Source of the DNA: Alkalicoccus luteus
GTDB taxonomy: Bacteria > Bacillota > Bacilli > Bacillales > Salisediminibacteriaceae
Length of the DNA: 64,000 bases
Assembly: GCF_012034335.1 (NCBI RefSeq)
Contig: NZ_JAATHJ010000003.1
Span: 149,572 to 213,571, forward strand
Direction of reading: 5' to 3'
The position numbers were made by a program, and so were the translations under genes. Shown here piece by piece: positions 1 through 8,402 of this stretch (position 1 is its first letter; the number at the start of each line of letters is the position of its first letter). A model generated the notes under the pieces. It ran no database searches, was not told the DNA's origin, and worked only from the letters and a program-made list of their open reading frames with translations.

Positions 1-669
1 CAGCTTGTTATTGATGAACTGCAGCAGCTTGGGTTTCTCCTGCCACACGCGAATAAATCGAAGCTGGAATCGGTGCTTCGTAACTACGTGAACATGTATT
101 TATCTTCCGATATTTCTGAACTTGATCAGGAAATTGTAGAGGAGATTTTTGAGGATTTGCAGAAGATAGTCAGAGAGCAGCCGATTCAGCTGCCGGCTGA
201 GTTTGCTTTTCTCGGTCGCGCTGCTTCAATCGGACTGGGTGTCATTACCATTGTCGATCCGGATATCGATTTCATTGAACTTGGAAAGCCGGTCGTAATG
301 GAATGGCTTGATGAAGCAGATGAGCGAAAGGGAAGTATTCAGGCCCAGGTTCTTAAGGATTCACTGAAGCCGATGCTTTCGATCCCCCGGAATGTTAATG
401 AATATCTGGAGGCGCCTAATTACGCACGCCGGTCTGCAGAACGAAGGCAGCTCAGATCGTTCAACCACCAGCGTTATCTATGGCTTTATTCCGGTTTCGG
501 CCTGCTGATGATTGTCAGTCTTCCAGCAGTCTACACAGCCTTATGGCTGGAACAATTCCTGCTTCTCTATGTTTCCGGAGCAGCAGCCGGCACCGGAGCC
601 GCCGGCGGTCTGTGGACTTTGTTCCGTCATTACAGATGGACGGCTTCTTTTCGAGAAAATAATGACTAA
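1..669 (+). CDS. AarF/UbiB (ABC1) family kinase-like protein, 3' part only
   Basis: The frame is open from the first base of the window, so this is the C-terminal 222 residues of a gene that begins upstream. The conserved stretch around 'LPAEFAFLGRAASIGLG' and 'DPDIDF' matches the end of the ABC1/UbiB atypical kinase domain. Two hydrophobic segments near the C-terminus (about residues 160-180 and 185-200 of the visible part) fit the membrane helices that close many UbiB proteins. The family is linked to isoprenoid quinone or lipid homeostasis at the membrane. The stop is followed 14 bases later by a phasin-like gene, so the two are probably co-transcribed. The kinase motifs lie outside the window, so activity cannot be judged here. 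Confidence 0.72.
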   Translation, partial: QLVIDELQQLGFLLPHANKSKLESVLRNYVNMYLSSDISELDQEIVEEIFEDLQKIVREQPIQLPAEFAFLGRAASIGLGVITIVDPDIDFIELGKPVVMEWLDEADERKGSIQAQVLKDSLKPMLSIPRNVNEYLEAPNYARRSAERRQLRSFNHQRYLWLYSGFGLLMIVSLPAVYTALWLEQFLLLYVSGAAAGTGAAGGLWTLFRHYRWTASFRENND

Positions 670-683
670 GTGGAGGGGTAAAC

Positions 684-1004
684 ATGAGCAACTTATTAAA
701 AACAGGATTTTTATTAGGACTTGGTGCTGCAGTTTCAAGTAAAGAAAAGGTCGATCGTTATATCGATGAACTGCTTGCTAAAGGCAAAGTTACACCTGTA
801 GAAGCAGATGAGCTTTATCAAAAGCTTCTGCAAAAGGGAGAATCGACCGAAGAAGAGTGGAATTCCCGCTCTAAGCAAAAAGTACAAGAGATGCTCCACG
901 ACTTTGATCTTGTTACAAAAGAAGATCATGAAGCGCTCCGGCTGCAGCTGGAAGCGTTACAAAAGCGCCTTGATGCGCTGGAAAACCGAGAGCAGGACCA
1001 GTAA
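684..1004 (+). CDS. Phasin-like / PHA regulator-type small coiled-coil protein
   Basis: This 106-residue protein has a short hydrophobic N-terminus (LLKTGFLLGLGAAVSSKEK) followed by charged helical sequence with a leucine/alanine-rich coiled-coil tail (about residues 75-103). That pattern is typical of the 'phasin family' or polyhydroxyalkanoate regulator-like proteins found next to UbiB genes in Bacillaceae. The ribosome binding site GGAGGGG lies 7-8 bases before the ATG. No catalytic motif is visible. Coupling to the upstream UbiB-like gene suggests a membrane-associated partner role. The phasin label rests on overall pattern, and no PHA synthesis genes lie nearby. Confidence 0.6.
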   Translation: MSNLLKTGFLLGLGAAVSSKEKVDRYIDELLAKGKVTPVEADELYQKLLQKGESTEEEWNSRSKQKVQEMLHDFDLVTKEDHEALRLQLEALQKRLDALENREQDQ

Positions 1005-1017
1005 AAAACAATCATAC

Positions 1018-1064
1018 AAAATGAACCGGCGTTCCAGTTACGGATCACCGGTTCATTTGTTTTT
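1018..1064 (+). terminator. Rho-independent terminator after the phasin-like gene
   Basis: The inverted repeat AAATGAACCGG / CCGGTTCATTT is followed by a T-rich run, 15 bases after the stop codon. Confidence 0.8.
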
Positions 1065-1120
1065 GCGACTTCGGCTTTAACCGCGAGAAGCGTCCTTTTC
1101 ATTGTCAAAAGCTTTATTGC

Positions 1121-1432
1121 TTATCGCCGCTTTCGCTTTTTAGGAACCGTTTTCTCCTCACGTGTCTGATGTTGTTCCTGCTTTAATATCCAGTACCAGA
1201 TTAGACCCCAGTAAATTCCTGCTGCAAAAAAGATGATAATGGAGGACGCATGGCGAAGCATTGCCTCGCCTGAAAAGAAGGACTGCACGTCTCCCCGGTA
1301 AATAAGAAAAAAACTGACCGGTACATACAGAAGAGAAATCAATACGAAAAAACGTACAATTCCTTCCTTTAGAACGAACTGTCGCCATCCATACTGGAGC
1401 TGCTCGCGCATGCGGGCTTTCTGACGTTTCAT
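1121..1432 (-). CDS. Small membrane protein of unknown function
   Basis: I do not recognise this 103-residue protein. It has a basic N-terminus, two hydrophobic segments (about residues 25-46 and 62-84) and a very basic C-terminal tail (KKRKRR), which predicts two membrane helices with both ends in the cytoplasm. It starts 24 bases after the GNAT gene on the same strand and is likely the last gene of the RsbR-GNAT cluster. Confidence 0.6.
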   Translation of the reverse strand: MKRQKARMREQLQYGWRQFVLKEGIVRFFVLISLLYVPVSFFLIYRGDVQSFFSGEAMLRHASSIIIFFAAGIYWGLIWYWILKQEQHQTREEKTVPKKRKRR

Positions 1433-1456
1433 CGCAATCTCCCCTGTCCCCGTGCT

Positions 1457-2305
1457 TTATCGCTGCTCAAACTCATATTCCCGTGAAATACCTGCTTCTG
1501 TGTAACCCAGCTTTTGATAGAGCGCTCGGGAAGCCTGATGATCTGCGTCTGTATTGACGCTGCAAAATTCATAGCCTTCCCGCATGAGCCGCTCCGTCAG
1601 TGCTGCTACACACGCCGCTGCATACCCCCGTCTCGCATATTCTTCCGGCGTATACACATAGTTTACGACAACCCCGTTAGTCAGATCTCTTGCTTTCTTT
1701 GCCATGGAAACAGGAGTGTAGTCCGGATCCCGCCAGAAATATACTTGATTGCGGCGGATTTCCCTCATCACCGTCTCCTCCAGACTGTTCAGATCTTCTT
1801 GCCTGAGCGAACCGAGTGCAAACGTCTCCGTCCAGTCCATGACGATTGCAGCATCATCCTCACTTGCGTAAGTCAATTTTCCAGGAATGTCCGGCATAGA
1901 AGCATGGCCGGTAATGTTATAAATAATCTGCTGCTTTGTCAGAACAGCCTTTGCACCTGCAATGGATTCCCATGCCTCAGCAAATGTATCCGCTGCCTCC
2001 ATACAACCTACAATTCCAGGAAGAACTAAACTGCGGTGATGAAGCCACTCCACAGCTTCCTGCAGACCGGCTGTCGTGCCGCAGACAATCATCTTTCTTG
2101 GAGGCGTCTGCAGTAGAATCACTTCTGCCCGCTCATCGGAAAAACCTGCAGCTAAAAAAGCGCTGGGATTCTTACCCTGTTCTTCCTCCCACTTCAGTTG
2201 TCGTAGCAGTCCAAGAGGTAAATTATGAAGCACCTCCTGCCGCTCTAAAAATACGCTTGTGTCACGTAATAATGCGGCGGGTGACTGATATTCATAAAAT
2301 TCCAT
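1457..2305 (-). CDS. GNAT family N-acetyltransferase
   Basis: This 282-residue protein has its GNAT domain in the C-terminal half. The acetyl-CoA binding loop appears as 'YTPEEYARRGYAAACVAAL' (about residues 218-236), followed by the typical 'ALYQKLGYTEAG' beta-strand/helix at about 261-272. The N-terminal 140 residues resemble the extra domain of two-domain GNAT proteins of Firmicutes. It lies 18 bases downstream of the RsbR-like gene on the same strand, so they are probably one operon. The substrate cannot be inferred. Confidence 0.75.
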   Translation of the reverse strand: MEFYEYQSPAALLRDTSVFLERQEVLHNLPLGLLRQLKWEEEQGKNPSAFLAAGFSDERAEVILLQTPPRKMIVCGTTAGLQEAVEWLHHRSLVLPGIVGCMEAADTFAEAWESIAGAKAVLTKQQIIYNITGHASMPDIPGKLTYASEDDAAIVMDWTETFALGSLRQEDLNSLEETVMREIRRNQVYFWRDPDYTPVSMAKKARDLTNGVVVNYVYTPEEYARRGYAAACVAALTERLMREGYEFCSVNTDADHQASRALYQKLGYTEAGISREYEFEQR

Positions 2306-2323
2306 ATGCGTCCCCCCTCGTAA

Positions 2324-3166
2324 TTATTCCTGCAGCTTCAAGCCAGCTTGATGAAGTGCCTGCTGCAGGCTGCTTACAATAGTTAAATCATCAAAACGGA
2401 TTCCAAGGCTTACAATTGTCTGAGCAAGCTCAGGTCTCATGCCGGAAAACACAACGGTTACACCTGTGATCCGCAGTGCCTCATGAAGCTGATACAAGTT
2501 TTGGGCGACATACGTATCAATCATATGTACCCCGGAAAGATCAATTATCATAGTAGAAAGCTGAAGCTCTCTGCTTCGTTCAAGTGACTGATTCATTAGT
2601 TCTTCCGCACGTTTCGTATCAATTGAACCGATTACAGGAAGTATAGCTGTCTCTGCAGTTAAAGGAACGACGGGTACCGACAGCTCCATTATTTCCTTCT
2701 GAGCTTTTTCAAAAACGGCTTCATTAGTGGTCGTATATGCTCGCGTAAATGAATAAATAGCGCCGTCGATTAACGGATTTAATCGATCGGCCATTGTATA
2801 GTAGTCCGCAAACTGGTGTCTTTCTTCTTTAAAACGGCTGCGAATAAACCGGTAAAGCTCTTTTCGCATCACCGGTACGACTAGCATTGCTTTTTCTGCA
2901 GAAAGCTCAATCTCTGCAGCCCGTTTGCCAAAGCGTTCACCCCAGCTGTGAATGCGCTCTAAAGCCTGATCTCCATCTTCCAACTGCAAACCGTCTGCGA
3001 AAATCTGAATAAGTATGGCGATTTCCTCTTCAACGTTTGCCTCAGATATTTTTGTGAAGTGACCGTCATAATTCCGTTTGAATTCTCGCTGAATATCGGT
3101 TGCGATCATGCCGCTGTTTGCCTCGATATCCTGTCCTATTTTTATTAGTTCCTCTTGAAATGTCAA
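2324..3166 (-). CDS. RsbR-like STAS domain protein (stressosome-type co-antagonist)
   Basis: A TTG start at 3166 is chosen because AAGGAG sits 8 bases upstream. A longer frame opens at 3340, but its extra 58 residues have no ribosome binding site and look like translated leader. The resulting 280 residues fit RsbR paralogues: an N-terminal all-helical sensor-like half and a C-terminal STAS domain (about residues 165-275) with 'PVIGSIDTKRAEELM' and 'IDLSGVHMIDTYVAQNL', where the Thr after Asp is a phosphorylation-type site. RsbR proteins form stressosomes that control SigB partner switching. The family assignment is firm, but the signal and the link to SigB are inferred. A SigB-like promoter occurs at 53.7 kb. 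Confidence 0.85.
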   Translation of the reverse strand: MTFQEELIKIGQDIEANSGMIATDIQREFKRNYDGHFTKISEANVEEEIAILIQIFADGLQLEDGDQALERIHSWGERFGKRAAEIELSAEKAMLVVPVMRKELYRFIRSRFKEERHQFADYYTMADRLNPLIDGAIYSFTRAYTTTNEAVFEKAQKEIMELSVPVVPLTAETAILPVIGSIDTKRAEELMNQSLERSRELQLSTMIIDLSGVHMIDTYVAQNLYQLHEALRITGVTVVFSGMRPELAQTIVSLGIRFDDLTIVSSLQQALHQAGLKLQE

Positions 3167-3451
3167 TTCACTCACTCCTTTTATCAGGTTCACGTAATAA
3201 TGTGTTTTATCCGCACTTGGCGGACGCGAGTTAAATGCCTTCTCCCCGGAGGGAATGTTTGACTGCAGAATCCAATCACAGAATCCTCGGATGCATGTCT
3301 CAGGCGTTGCCTCCGGACACTCATTAAAAGTAGTTATCATCAGTCACCAACGTCCTTGAAGCAAATCTTTAATTAATAATCATTAAACTCTATGTGTTCA
3401 TTATGATCACTGCTATACTGATAAGACAGTTTGATCAGACGGAGGCTTTTC

Positions 3452-3577
3452 ATGTCAGGACATATTCCGATCTCCCCGCTTGCACCTAAAAAAACAAAAC
3501 GAAGATCGCCGAAATTTTTCGCCGCCTTATTAACTGCTGCTGCTTTTGCAGGCGGTATCTATTATGCCGGATGGTAG
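3452..3577 (+). CDS. 41-residue small membrane protein
   Basis: The protein begins MSGHIPISPLAPKK, has a basic KRRSPK patch and ends in one hydrophobic segment rich in Ala and Gly (about residues 24-41). A strong ribosome binding site (GGAGG at 3441-3445) lies 6 bases before the ATG, and a terminator follows right after the stop, which supports a real gene despite its size. It is divergent from the RsbR-like gene and convergent with map. Function unknown. Confidence 0.6.
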   Translation: MSGHIPISPLAPKKTKRRSPKFFAALLTAAAFAGGIYYAGW

Positions 3578-3585
3578 GCGAATAT

Positions 3586-3632
3586 AAAAAGAAGCGCTAG
3601 AAGTTATTATTCTTCAGCGCTTCTTTTTTTCC
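3586..3632. terminator. Bidirectional terminator between the 41-aa gene and map
   Basis: The stem GAAGCGCT / AGCGCTTC is flanked by A-rich sequence on the left and a seven-T run on the right, so it can serve both converging transcripts. Confidence 0.8.
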
Positions 3633-3651
3633 TGTCTGGATTCAAGAATTT

Positions 3652-4422
3652 CTAAAAAACAAGCAAGTCATCTCTGTCCTGATCCGTCGTAATGATCGGA
3701 GCTCCTTTTTGAATGACAAGGGTATGTTCGAATTGTGAAGATAAAGAGCCGTCTCTAGTTCTGGCCGTCCATCCATTGTTGTCCATTTTCGACTGCCACT
3801 TGCCAATGTTAATCATCGGCTCTATCGTAATGACCATTCCCTCTTTCAGTCTTACTCCCTTTCCAGCTTGTCCATAATGGGGAATGTTCGGCTCTTCGTG
3901 AATAGTGGGCCCGATTCCGTGACCTGCAAAATCACGGACGATACCATATTCGAAAGGTTCGATATAGTTTTGAATCGCAGCGCCGATATCACCGATTCTG
4001 TTTCCGTGCTTAGCCTGTTCAATCCCTTTATAAAGTGCTTCTTTCGTAACACGGTTCAGCTGACTGGCTTCATCACTCACTTCGCCAACTTCATAGGTCC
4101 AAGCTGAATCAGCAAGCCCTCCATTTAAATCAACGACGAAGTCCACTGTAACAATATCACCCTGCTTCAGCTTTGTACGACGCGGGAAACCATGGCAGAT
4201 TTCATCATTGATCGAAGCACACGTAGCAAATTCATACCCTTGATAACCTTTCTGAGCTGGTTTTGCTCCATGTGCCCGCAAGGTCGTTTCGACAAACTCA
4301 TCAATTTCAAGCGTTGAGATACCTGGCTCAATCATTGTGGCTATTTTACGGTGAAGGCTCGCAACTAAAATTCCGGCTTCCTTCATCAGCTCGATTTCTC
4401 TTTGGGACTTCCGTTGAATCAT
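3652..4422 (-). CDS. map: Methionine aminopeptidase, type I (stand-alone, MapB/YflG-like)
   Basis: This enzyme removes the initiator methionine from nascent proteins using two divalent metal ions. All five metal ligands are visible: D94, D105, H168, E201 and E232, together with H77 in 'CHGFP' and H175 in 'IHEEP'. Length (256 aa) is normal for type I. It is not in the usual secY-adk-map ribosomal context, so it is probably the second enzyme corresponding to B. subtilis YflG/MapB. A small membrane protein gene lies 42 bases upstream on the same strand. Calling it the second paralogue rests on context, since the rest of the genome is not visible. Confidence 0.93.
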   Translation of the reverse strand: MIQRKSQREIELMKEAGILVASLHRKIATMIEPGISTLEIDEFVETTLRAHGAKPAQKGYQGYEFATCASINDEICHGFPRRTKLKQGDIVTVDFVVDLNGGLADSAWTYEVGEVSDEASQLNRVTKEALYKGIEQAKHGNRIGDIGAAIQNYIEPFEYGIVRDFAGHGIGPTIHEEPNIPHYGQAGKGVRLKEGMVITIEPMINIGKWQSKMDNNGWTARTRDGSLSSQFEHTLVIQKGAPIITTDQDRDDLLVF

Positions 4423-4464
4423 GACGACACATCCTTTTCTTCTTGATACACCTATCTCATCATA

Positions 4465-4647
4465 TCAGTCCGAACGATTGCGCTCAATACCTCTGCGGCG
4501 CCTTCTCTCAAACTTCCATACGCCAATTGCGCCAAGCAGACTAACGAGATAAAATTCGGAACCTGCTCCATAAAAACGGGCAGCAGGCCCGGCTGCGATT
4601 GCTGCCAGACAAATAACGTAAAGCAGTCCGGCCCATACCGGTCTCAT
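4465..4647 (-). CDS. 60-residue small membrane protein upstream of map
   Basis: The protein has two hydrophobic segments (about residues 5-22 and 30-45) and a tail of five arginines. A GGAAGAAGGG ribosome binding site precedes the ATG. The 42-base gap to map with no terminator suggests co-transcription. Not recognised; function unknown. Confidence 0.55.
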   Translation of the reverse strand: MRPVWAGLLYVICLAAIAAGPAARFYGAGSEFYLVSLLGAIGVWKFERRRRRGIERNRSD

Positions 4648-5015
4648 ACTTTTATCCCTTCTTCCTTTAAAGAGGTTTCAATATGATATATTTCACTCTA
4701 TAATGATAACAGAATGATATTGAACAGGGGCTGACTCGAAATATAATGTTTTTGCCGTGCTTTTTCCGGCTATACCTTTAAGAAGCAGCTTTTCATATCT
4801 GCTACCTCCCTCCTTTCCCTCTCTTTATTGACTATCTTTTTCACCTCCGCCGCTTTATGGGATAATCTATAAATTATAACATCCATATTTCAGACTATAA
4901 CAATCCCGTTTCAATATATTAAGAAACATGAAATGCTATTGCCTCCTTGTTCCCTGGCTGATACGATTAGCCTCGTTGAATGAAAGCTAGAACAACGAAG
5001 GAGGTTTCTTCACAT
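4648..5015. promoter_or_regulatory. 368-bp intergenic leader with mutually exclusive SD-pairing segments
   Basis: No gene is visible here. The 3' part looks like a structured leader for the 3D-domain gene. The segment CCTCCTTGTTC (4942-4952) can pair with GAAC..AAGGAGG (4990-5004), which contains the Shine-Dalgarno sequence. A nearer segment, CCTCGTTG (4971-4978), can instead pair with CAACGAAGG (4995-5002) and also covers part of it. The two helices compete for the same ribosome binding site. A TATA-rich stretch around 4861-4878 may hold the promoter, but I could not find a well-spaced -35 box. No known riboswitch consensus was recognised. Confidence 0.45.
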
Positions 5016-6416
5016 ATGAAGAAAATGAATGAATCGTTAACATCCATCAAGCGTCTTGGTTTATCGGCAGTCGCAGCAGGTGCTATTCTTTTTGCAGGCG
5101 GTAACGCCGTAAGCGCAGATGAAGGAAGCGAGTTTGGTGAAGAGCTTCTCTATGAAGGTAAAACGAGCGTTCACGTTGAAGAGCTGAATGAACTGCTTTC
5201 AGAACGCGGACTTCTTGAGGAAGGCAATGACGTTTACACTGCAGACACTGCAGCTGCTGTCACTGACTTTCAAAAGGAATACGACCTGATGGTAGATGGT
5301 CTGGCAGGAGTTCAGACAGCTACAGCCCTATCCGAACTTTCTCATGGGGATACTGGTCATCTTGTAGAAGAACTTCAGAAAGATCTTAACGATCTTGGAC
5401 TATACAACTTTGATATTGACGGCATCTTCGGTCCAATTACTGAAGAAGCTGTTCAAGAGCTTCAAGGTGCATACGGACTGGAACAGTCCGGAGTTGCTAC
5501 TGCTAAAACAGTAGGGATTCTTCACGAAGCTGTAAACGCAGCTCCGCAGGCTCAGGAAAATGCAGCAGATGAGTCAGCAGTAGCAGAAGCGGCTGAAGAA
5601 GAGGCAGCTGAAGAAGCGGCAGCTGAAGAAGCAGCAGCTGAAGAAGCGGCAGCTGAAGAAGCGGCAGCTGAAGAAGCAGCAGCTGAAGAAGCAGCAGCTG
5701 AAGAAGCGGCAGCTGAAGAAGCGGCAGCTGAAGAAGCAGCAGCTGAAGAAGCAGCAGCTGAAGAAGCAGCAGCTGAAGAAGCGGCAGCCGAAGAAGCGGC
5801 AGCCGAAGAAGCGGCAGCTGAAGAAGCGGCAGCTGAAGAAGCGGCAGCCGAAGAAGCGGCAGCCGAAGAAGCGGCAGCTGAAGAAGCGGCAGCTGAAGAA
5901 GCGGCAGCTGAAGAAGCAGCAGCTGAAGAAGCAGCAGCTGAAGAAGCAGCAGCTGAAGAAGCGGCAGCTGAAGAAGCGGCAGCTGAAGAAGCAGCAGCTG
6001 AAGAAGCAGCAGCTGAAGAAGCGGCAGCTGAAGAAGCGGCAGCCGAAGAAGCAGCAGCTGAAGAGGAAGCAGCTCAAACGGAAGCAGCTTCTACAAGCTC
6101 TTCATCCGGTGACGCTGAAGGTGAAACGCTGACAGTAGAAGCTACTGCGTATACAGCAAACTGCACTGGATGCACAGGCGTTACAGCTACAGGAATTGAC
6201 CTGAATGCAAATCCTGATCAGAAAGTAATCGCTGTTGACCCTAGCGTTATTCCACTCGGTTCTACTGTAGAAGTAGAAGGCTACGGAACAGCAATCGCTG
6301 GCGACACTGGCGGTGCAATCCAGGGCAACAAAGTTGACCTGTACATGCAGAGCCGAGGCGAAGCACTTAACTTCGGTCGTCAGACAATTAATGTAACAGT
6401 TGTCGATACTCCTTAA
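5016..6416 (+). CDS. Exported cell-wall protein: two peptidoglycan-binding domains, long EAAAE repeat, 3D domain
   Basis: The ATG at 5016 follows AAGGAGG by 11 bases. The frame stays open back to 4980, but that start has no binding site. The 466-residue protein has a signal peptide with an AVSA cleavage region (about residue 34), then two PG_binding_1 repeats (about 45-100 and 105-160). About 31 tandem five-residue Glu-Glu-Ala-Ala-Ala units follow (about 190-350), then a Ser-rich linker and a C-terminal 3D domain with conserved Asp residues in 'VIAVDPSVIPLG', 'AIAGDTGG' and 'NKVDLYM'. The 3D domain is shared with YocH, EntB/SpoIID-type autolysins and MltA-like lytic enzymes, so a secreted muralytic or wall-remodelling enzyme is likely. 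The repeat should form a long, rigid, highly acidic helix spacing binding and catalytic ends. Confidence 0.85.
   Translation: MKKMNESLTSIKRLGLSAVAAGAILFAGGNAVSADEGSEFGEELLYEGKTSVHVEELNELLSERGLLEEGNDVYTADTAAAVTDFQKEYDLMVDGLAGVQTATALSELSHGDTGHLVEELQKDLNDLGLYNFDIDGIFGPITEEAVQELQGAYGLEQSGVATAKTVGILHEAVNAAPQAQENAADESAVAEAAEEEAAEEAAAEEAAAEEAAAEEAAAEEAAAEEAAAEEAAAEEAAAEEAAAEEAAAEEAAAEEAAAEEAAAEEAAAEEAAAEEAAAEEAAAEEAAAEEAAAEEAAAEEAAAEEAAAEEAAAEEAAAEEAAAEEAAAEEAAAEEAAAEEAAAEEAAAEEEAAQTEAASTSSSSGDAEGETLTVEATAYTANCTGCTGVTATGIDLNANPDQKVIAVDPSVIPLGSTVEVEGYGTAIAGDTGGAIQGNKVDLYMQSRGEALNFGRQTINVTVVDTP
5600..6066 (+). repeat. 15-bp tandem repeat encoding (EEAAA)n, with 60-bp higher-order units
   Basis: Units of GAAGAAGCGGCAGCT with only third-position alanine codon changes (GCG/GCA, GCT/GCC) repeat about 31 times. 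The pattern of silent variants itself repeats with a period of 60 bp: the blocks at 5641-5700, 5701-5760 and 5881-5940 are identical. That points to recent expansion by unequal crossing-over or slippage of four-unit blocks. Copy number is probably variable between strains. Confidence 0.92.
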
Positions 6417-6428
6417 TTTAAATCACTT

Positions 6429-6462
6429 TGAGCTCCGGCAGATAGCCGGAGCTCTTTTCTGT
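6429..6462 (+). terminator. Terminator of the 3D-domain gene
   Basis: The near-perfect stem GAGCTCCGGC / GCCGGAGCTC has a five-base loop and is followed by TTTT, 14 bases after the stop. Confidence 0.88.
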
Positions 6463-6537
6463 TGTTGATCATCTGTTGAACATTTCGACATTCTCTATTA
6501 CCTCCTATATACTTAATGGTAAACAGGAGGGATATAA

Positions 6538-8220
6538 ATGACCGATTTTTACATAAACCGATTTGATATTCGCGATACCGACAATTTAAAACAATCCTTT
6601 GATGCTGTTTTGGAGGAGTCACCTGATACCGAAGAAGAGTGGAAGGATTGGCTTGAGCGTAGATCTGCTCTTTTAGATGAGATTGAAGAAATCATCACAG
6701 GACATTACATTGAATTTCAGTGTTTCAGTGATGACGAAGATAAAAAGGCTCAAGTAGAATTTGACCAGCAGCATATTGAACCGCTTCGAAAAGCGTTTCA
6801 GTCGAAAGCTGACAAGAAATTTCTCCAGTCCCCTGCCGCGCAAAACCCTAGTAAAGAACTCGAGCTGCTCGTCAAGCGCCTGCGGAATCAGGATGAGCTG
6901 TACTCTGAGGCGAACACTCAGCTTGAAATTGAAGAAGATGCGCTGGCTACCCGATACTTTGAAATTACCGGCTCCATGAACGTAGAATGGGAAGGTGAAA
7001 CGCTCTCCCTCAGTGAGCTTTCCCCGAAGCTTGAATCAAGCAGCAGAGCGATTCGCGAGAAAGCTTTTCGCCTCGTCAGTGGCTGTTTTAAAGAACAAGA
7101 AGAAGAGCTGCAGTCGATTATGAGCAGTTTGATTAAGCTGCGTCAAAAAAAGGCTGACAACGCCGGACTTTCAAATTACAGAGATTACATGTTTCGGAAT
7201 TATGAGCGCTTTGACTACTCTCCGGAAGACTGTAAGCAGCTGGCAGAATCCATTAAGCGCCATATTGTACCTCTTAAAGACAAGTACGCACACCGGCATA
7301 TGGAAGAGCTGCAGCTTTTTTCATATCGGCCCTGGGATCTAAGAGGTACTCCCGCTCACTTGGAGCAACTGAAGCCTTTCTCAAATGCTGCAGAATTAAC
7401 TGACAAATCTAAAGCAGTTTTAAACCGTGTTCACCCTTCATACGGTAGTCTGCTTGAATCTATGTATCGTAACAACCGCCTTGATCTGGAAGCCCGCCAA
7501 GGAAAAGCTCCCGGGGGATTTTGCTGCTACCTTCCAGTGAGCCGTGACTCGTTTATCTTTATGAACGCTGCGGAAGTTCATGACGACATGATCACCATTC
7601 TTCATGAGATGGGCCACTGTCTTCACAACGACCGTTCGTCCAGCTTTAGCGTGCATGAATACCGTTCTGCGCCGATGGAATCAGCCGAGCTTGCCAGCAT
7701 GTCGATGGAACTGCTTACGATGAATCATTGGTCTGAGTTTTACGGCGAGGACAAAGACATGCTCCGGGCGAAGCACGACCATTTTCGTGATATTCTTAAC
7801 TTTCTCCCGGTCGGCTCTGTAGTCGATCAATTTCAACATTGGTTGTATGAGAACCCGCAGCATAGCGAGCAGGAGCGCCTTCATATGTTCAGGCGCATTC
7901 AAACAGCCTATGATTCTTCAGCTGCTGACTGGTCCGGTCTTGAACATGAGCAGGAAATATCCTGGATGAGAATTCTTCATATTTATGAAGTGCCTTTCTA
8001 CTTTATCGAGTATGTTATTGCGCAGCTCGGTGCTCTTCAAGTGTACCGGAACTATCAGCAGGACCCCGGTAAAACTCTTGAGGCATTTAACGAAGCACTC
8101 AAGCTCGGAAGCTCCCGGTCACTGCCCGAAGTTTACGAAGCCGCCGGTATCCGCTTTGATTTCTCTGACGAAATGGTGAAAGAGCTTGCTGACTTCATAG
8201 AGCAGCAGCTCGAGGAATAG
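6538..8220 (+). CDS. M3 family oligoendopeptidase (PepF-like)
   Basis: This 560-residue zinc metallopeptidase degrades short peptides, most likely in the cytoplasm since no signal peptide is present. The catalytic HEMGH motif is at residues 356-360, and the third zinc ligand and helper region appear in 'EYRSAPMESAELASMSMELL' just downstream, as in M3 peptidases. Length and architecture (helical N-terminal half, catalytic C-terminal half) are normal. The ribosome binding site CAGGAGGG lies 8 bases upstream. It stands alone between two terminators. Substrate range is inferred from the family only. Confidence 0.92.
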   Translation: MTDFYINRFDIRDTDNLKQSFDAVLEESPDTEEEWKDWLERRSALLDEIEEIITGHYIEFQCFSDDEDKKAQVEFDQQHIEPLRKAFQSKADKKFLQSPAAQNPSKELELLVKRLRNQDELYSEANTQLEIEEDALATRYFEITGSMNVEWEGETLSLSELSPKLESSSRAIREKAFRLVSGCFKEQEEELQSIMSSLIKLRQKKADNAGLSNYRDYMFRNYERFDYSPEDCKQLAESIKRHIVPLKDKYAHRHMEELQLFSYRPWDLRGTPAHLEQLKPFSNAAELTDKSKAVLNRVHPSYGSLLESMYRNNRLDLEARQGKAPGGFCCYLPVSRDSFIFMNAAEVHDDMITILHEMGHCLHNDRSSSFSVHEYRSAPMESAELASMSMELLTMNHWSEFYGEDKDMLRAKHDHFRDILNFLPVGSVVDQFQHWLYENPQHSEQERLHMFRRIQTAYDSSAADWSGLEHEQEISWMRILHIYEVPFYFIEYVIAQLGALQVYRNYQQDPGKTLEAFNEALKLGSSRSLPEVYEAAGIRFDFSDEMVKELADFIEQQLEE

Positions 8221-8340
8221 CCAGTTTTCCCGGAAGCCGGCGCCCTTTCAATTCTGCCTGTTTATGAGCTCATTTTTTCGACATCAAAACCGCTGACGAA
8301 AAAACGGCATTGTAATAAATATGATCAGAGCTTCTATGAG

Positions 8341-8397
8341 GAAAGGGAAGGCGCATATGTTTGCGCCTTCCCTTTCTGGTTTAAAATGTGTTTTTTT
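8341..8397 (+). terminator. Strong hairpin terminator after the M3 peptidase
   Basis: A perfect 15-bp stem (8341-8355 with 8362-8376) and six-base loop are followed, after a short gap, by a seven-T run. It separates the peptidase from the convergent aldo/keto reductase and may act on both strands. Confidence 0.8.
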
Positions 8398-8402
8398 CTG
8401 TA

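Noticed and set aside
3220..3340. Possible fourth copy of the element end (CGGACGCGAG...CCGGAGGGAA)
   Set aside because: Only short pieces resemble the CGGACACTCGCTTTCCGGAGGGAA segment and the order and spacing are off; likely chance similarity.
5600..6066. Possible CRISPR-like array
   Set aside because: Units are only 15 bp, contiguous with no spacers, and in frame as codons; it is a coding tandem repeat.
5574..6077. Reverse-strand 167-residue frame rich in Phe, Ser and Cys across the 15-bp repeat
   Set aside because: It is the complement of the Glu/Ala repeat, with no start site of its own; a pure shadow of the tandem repeat.
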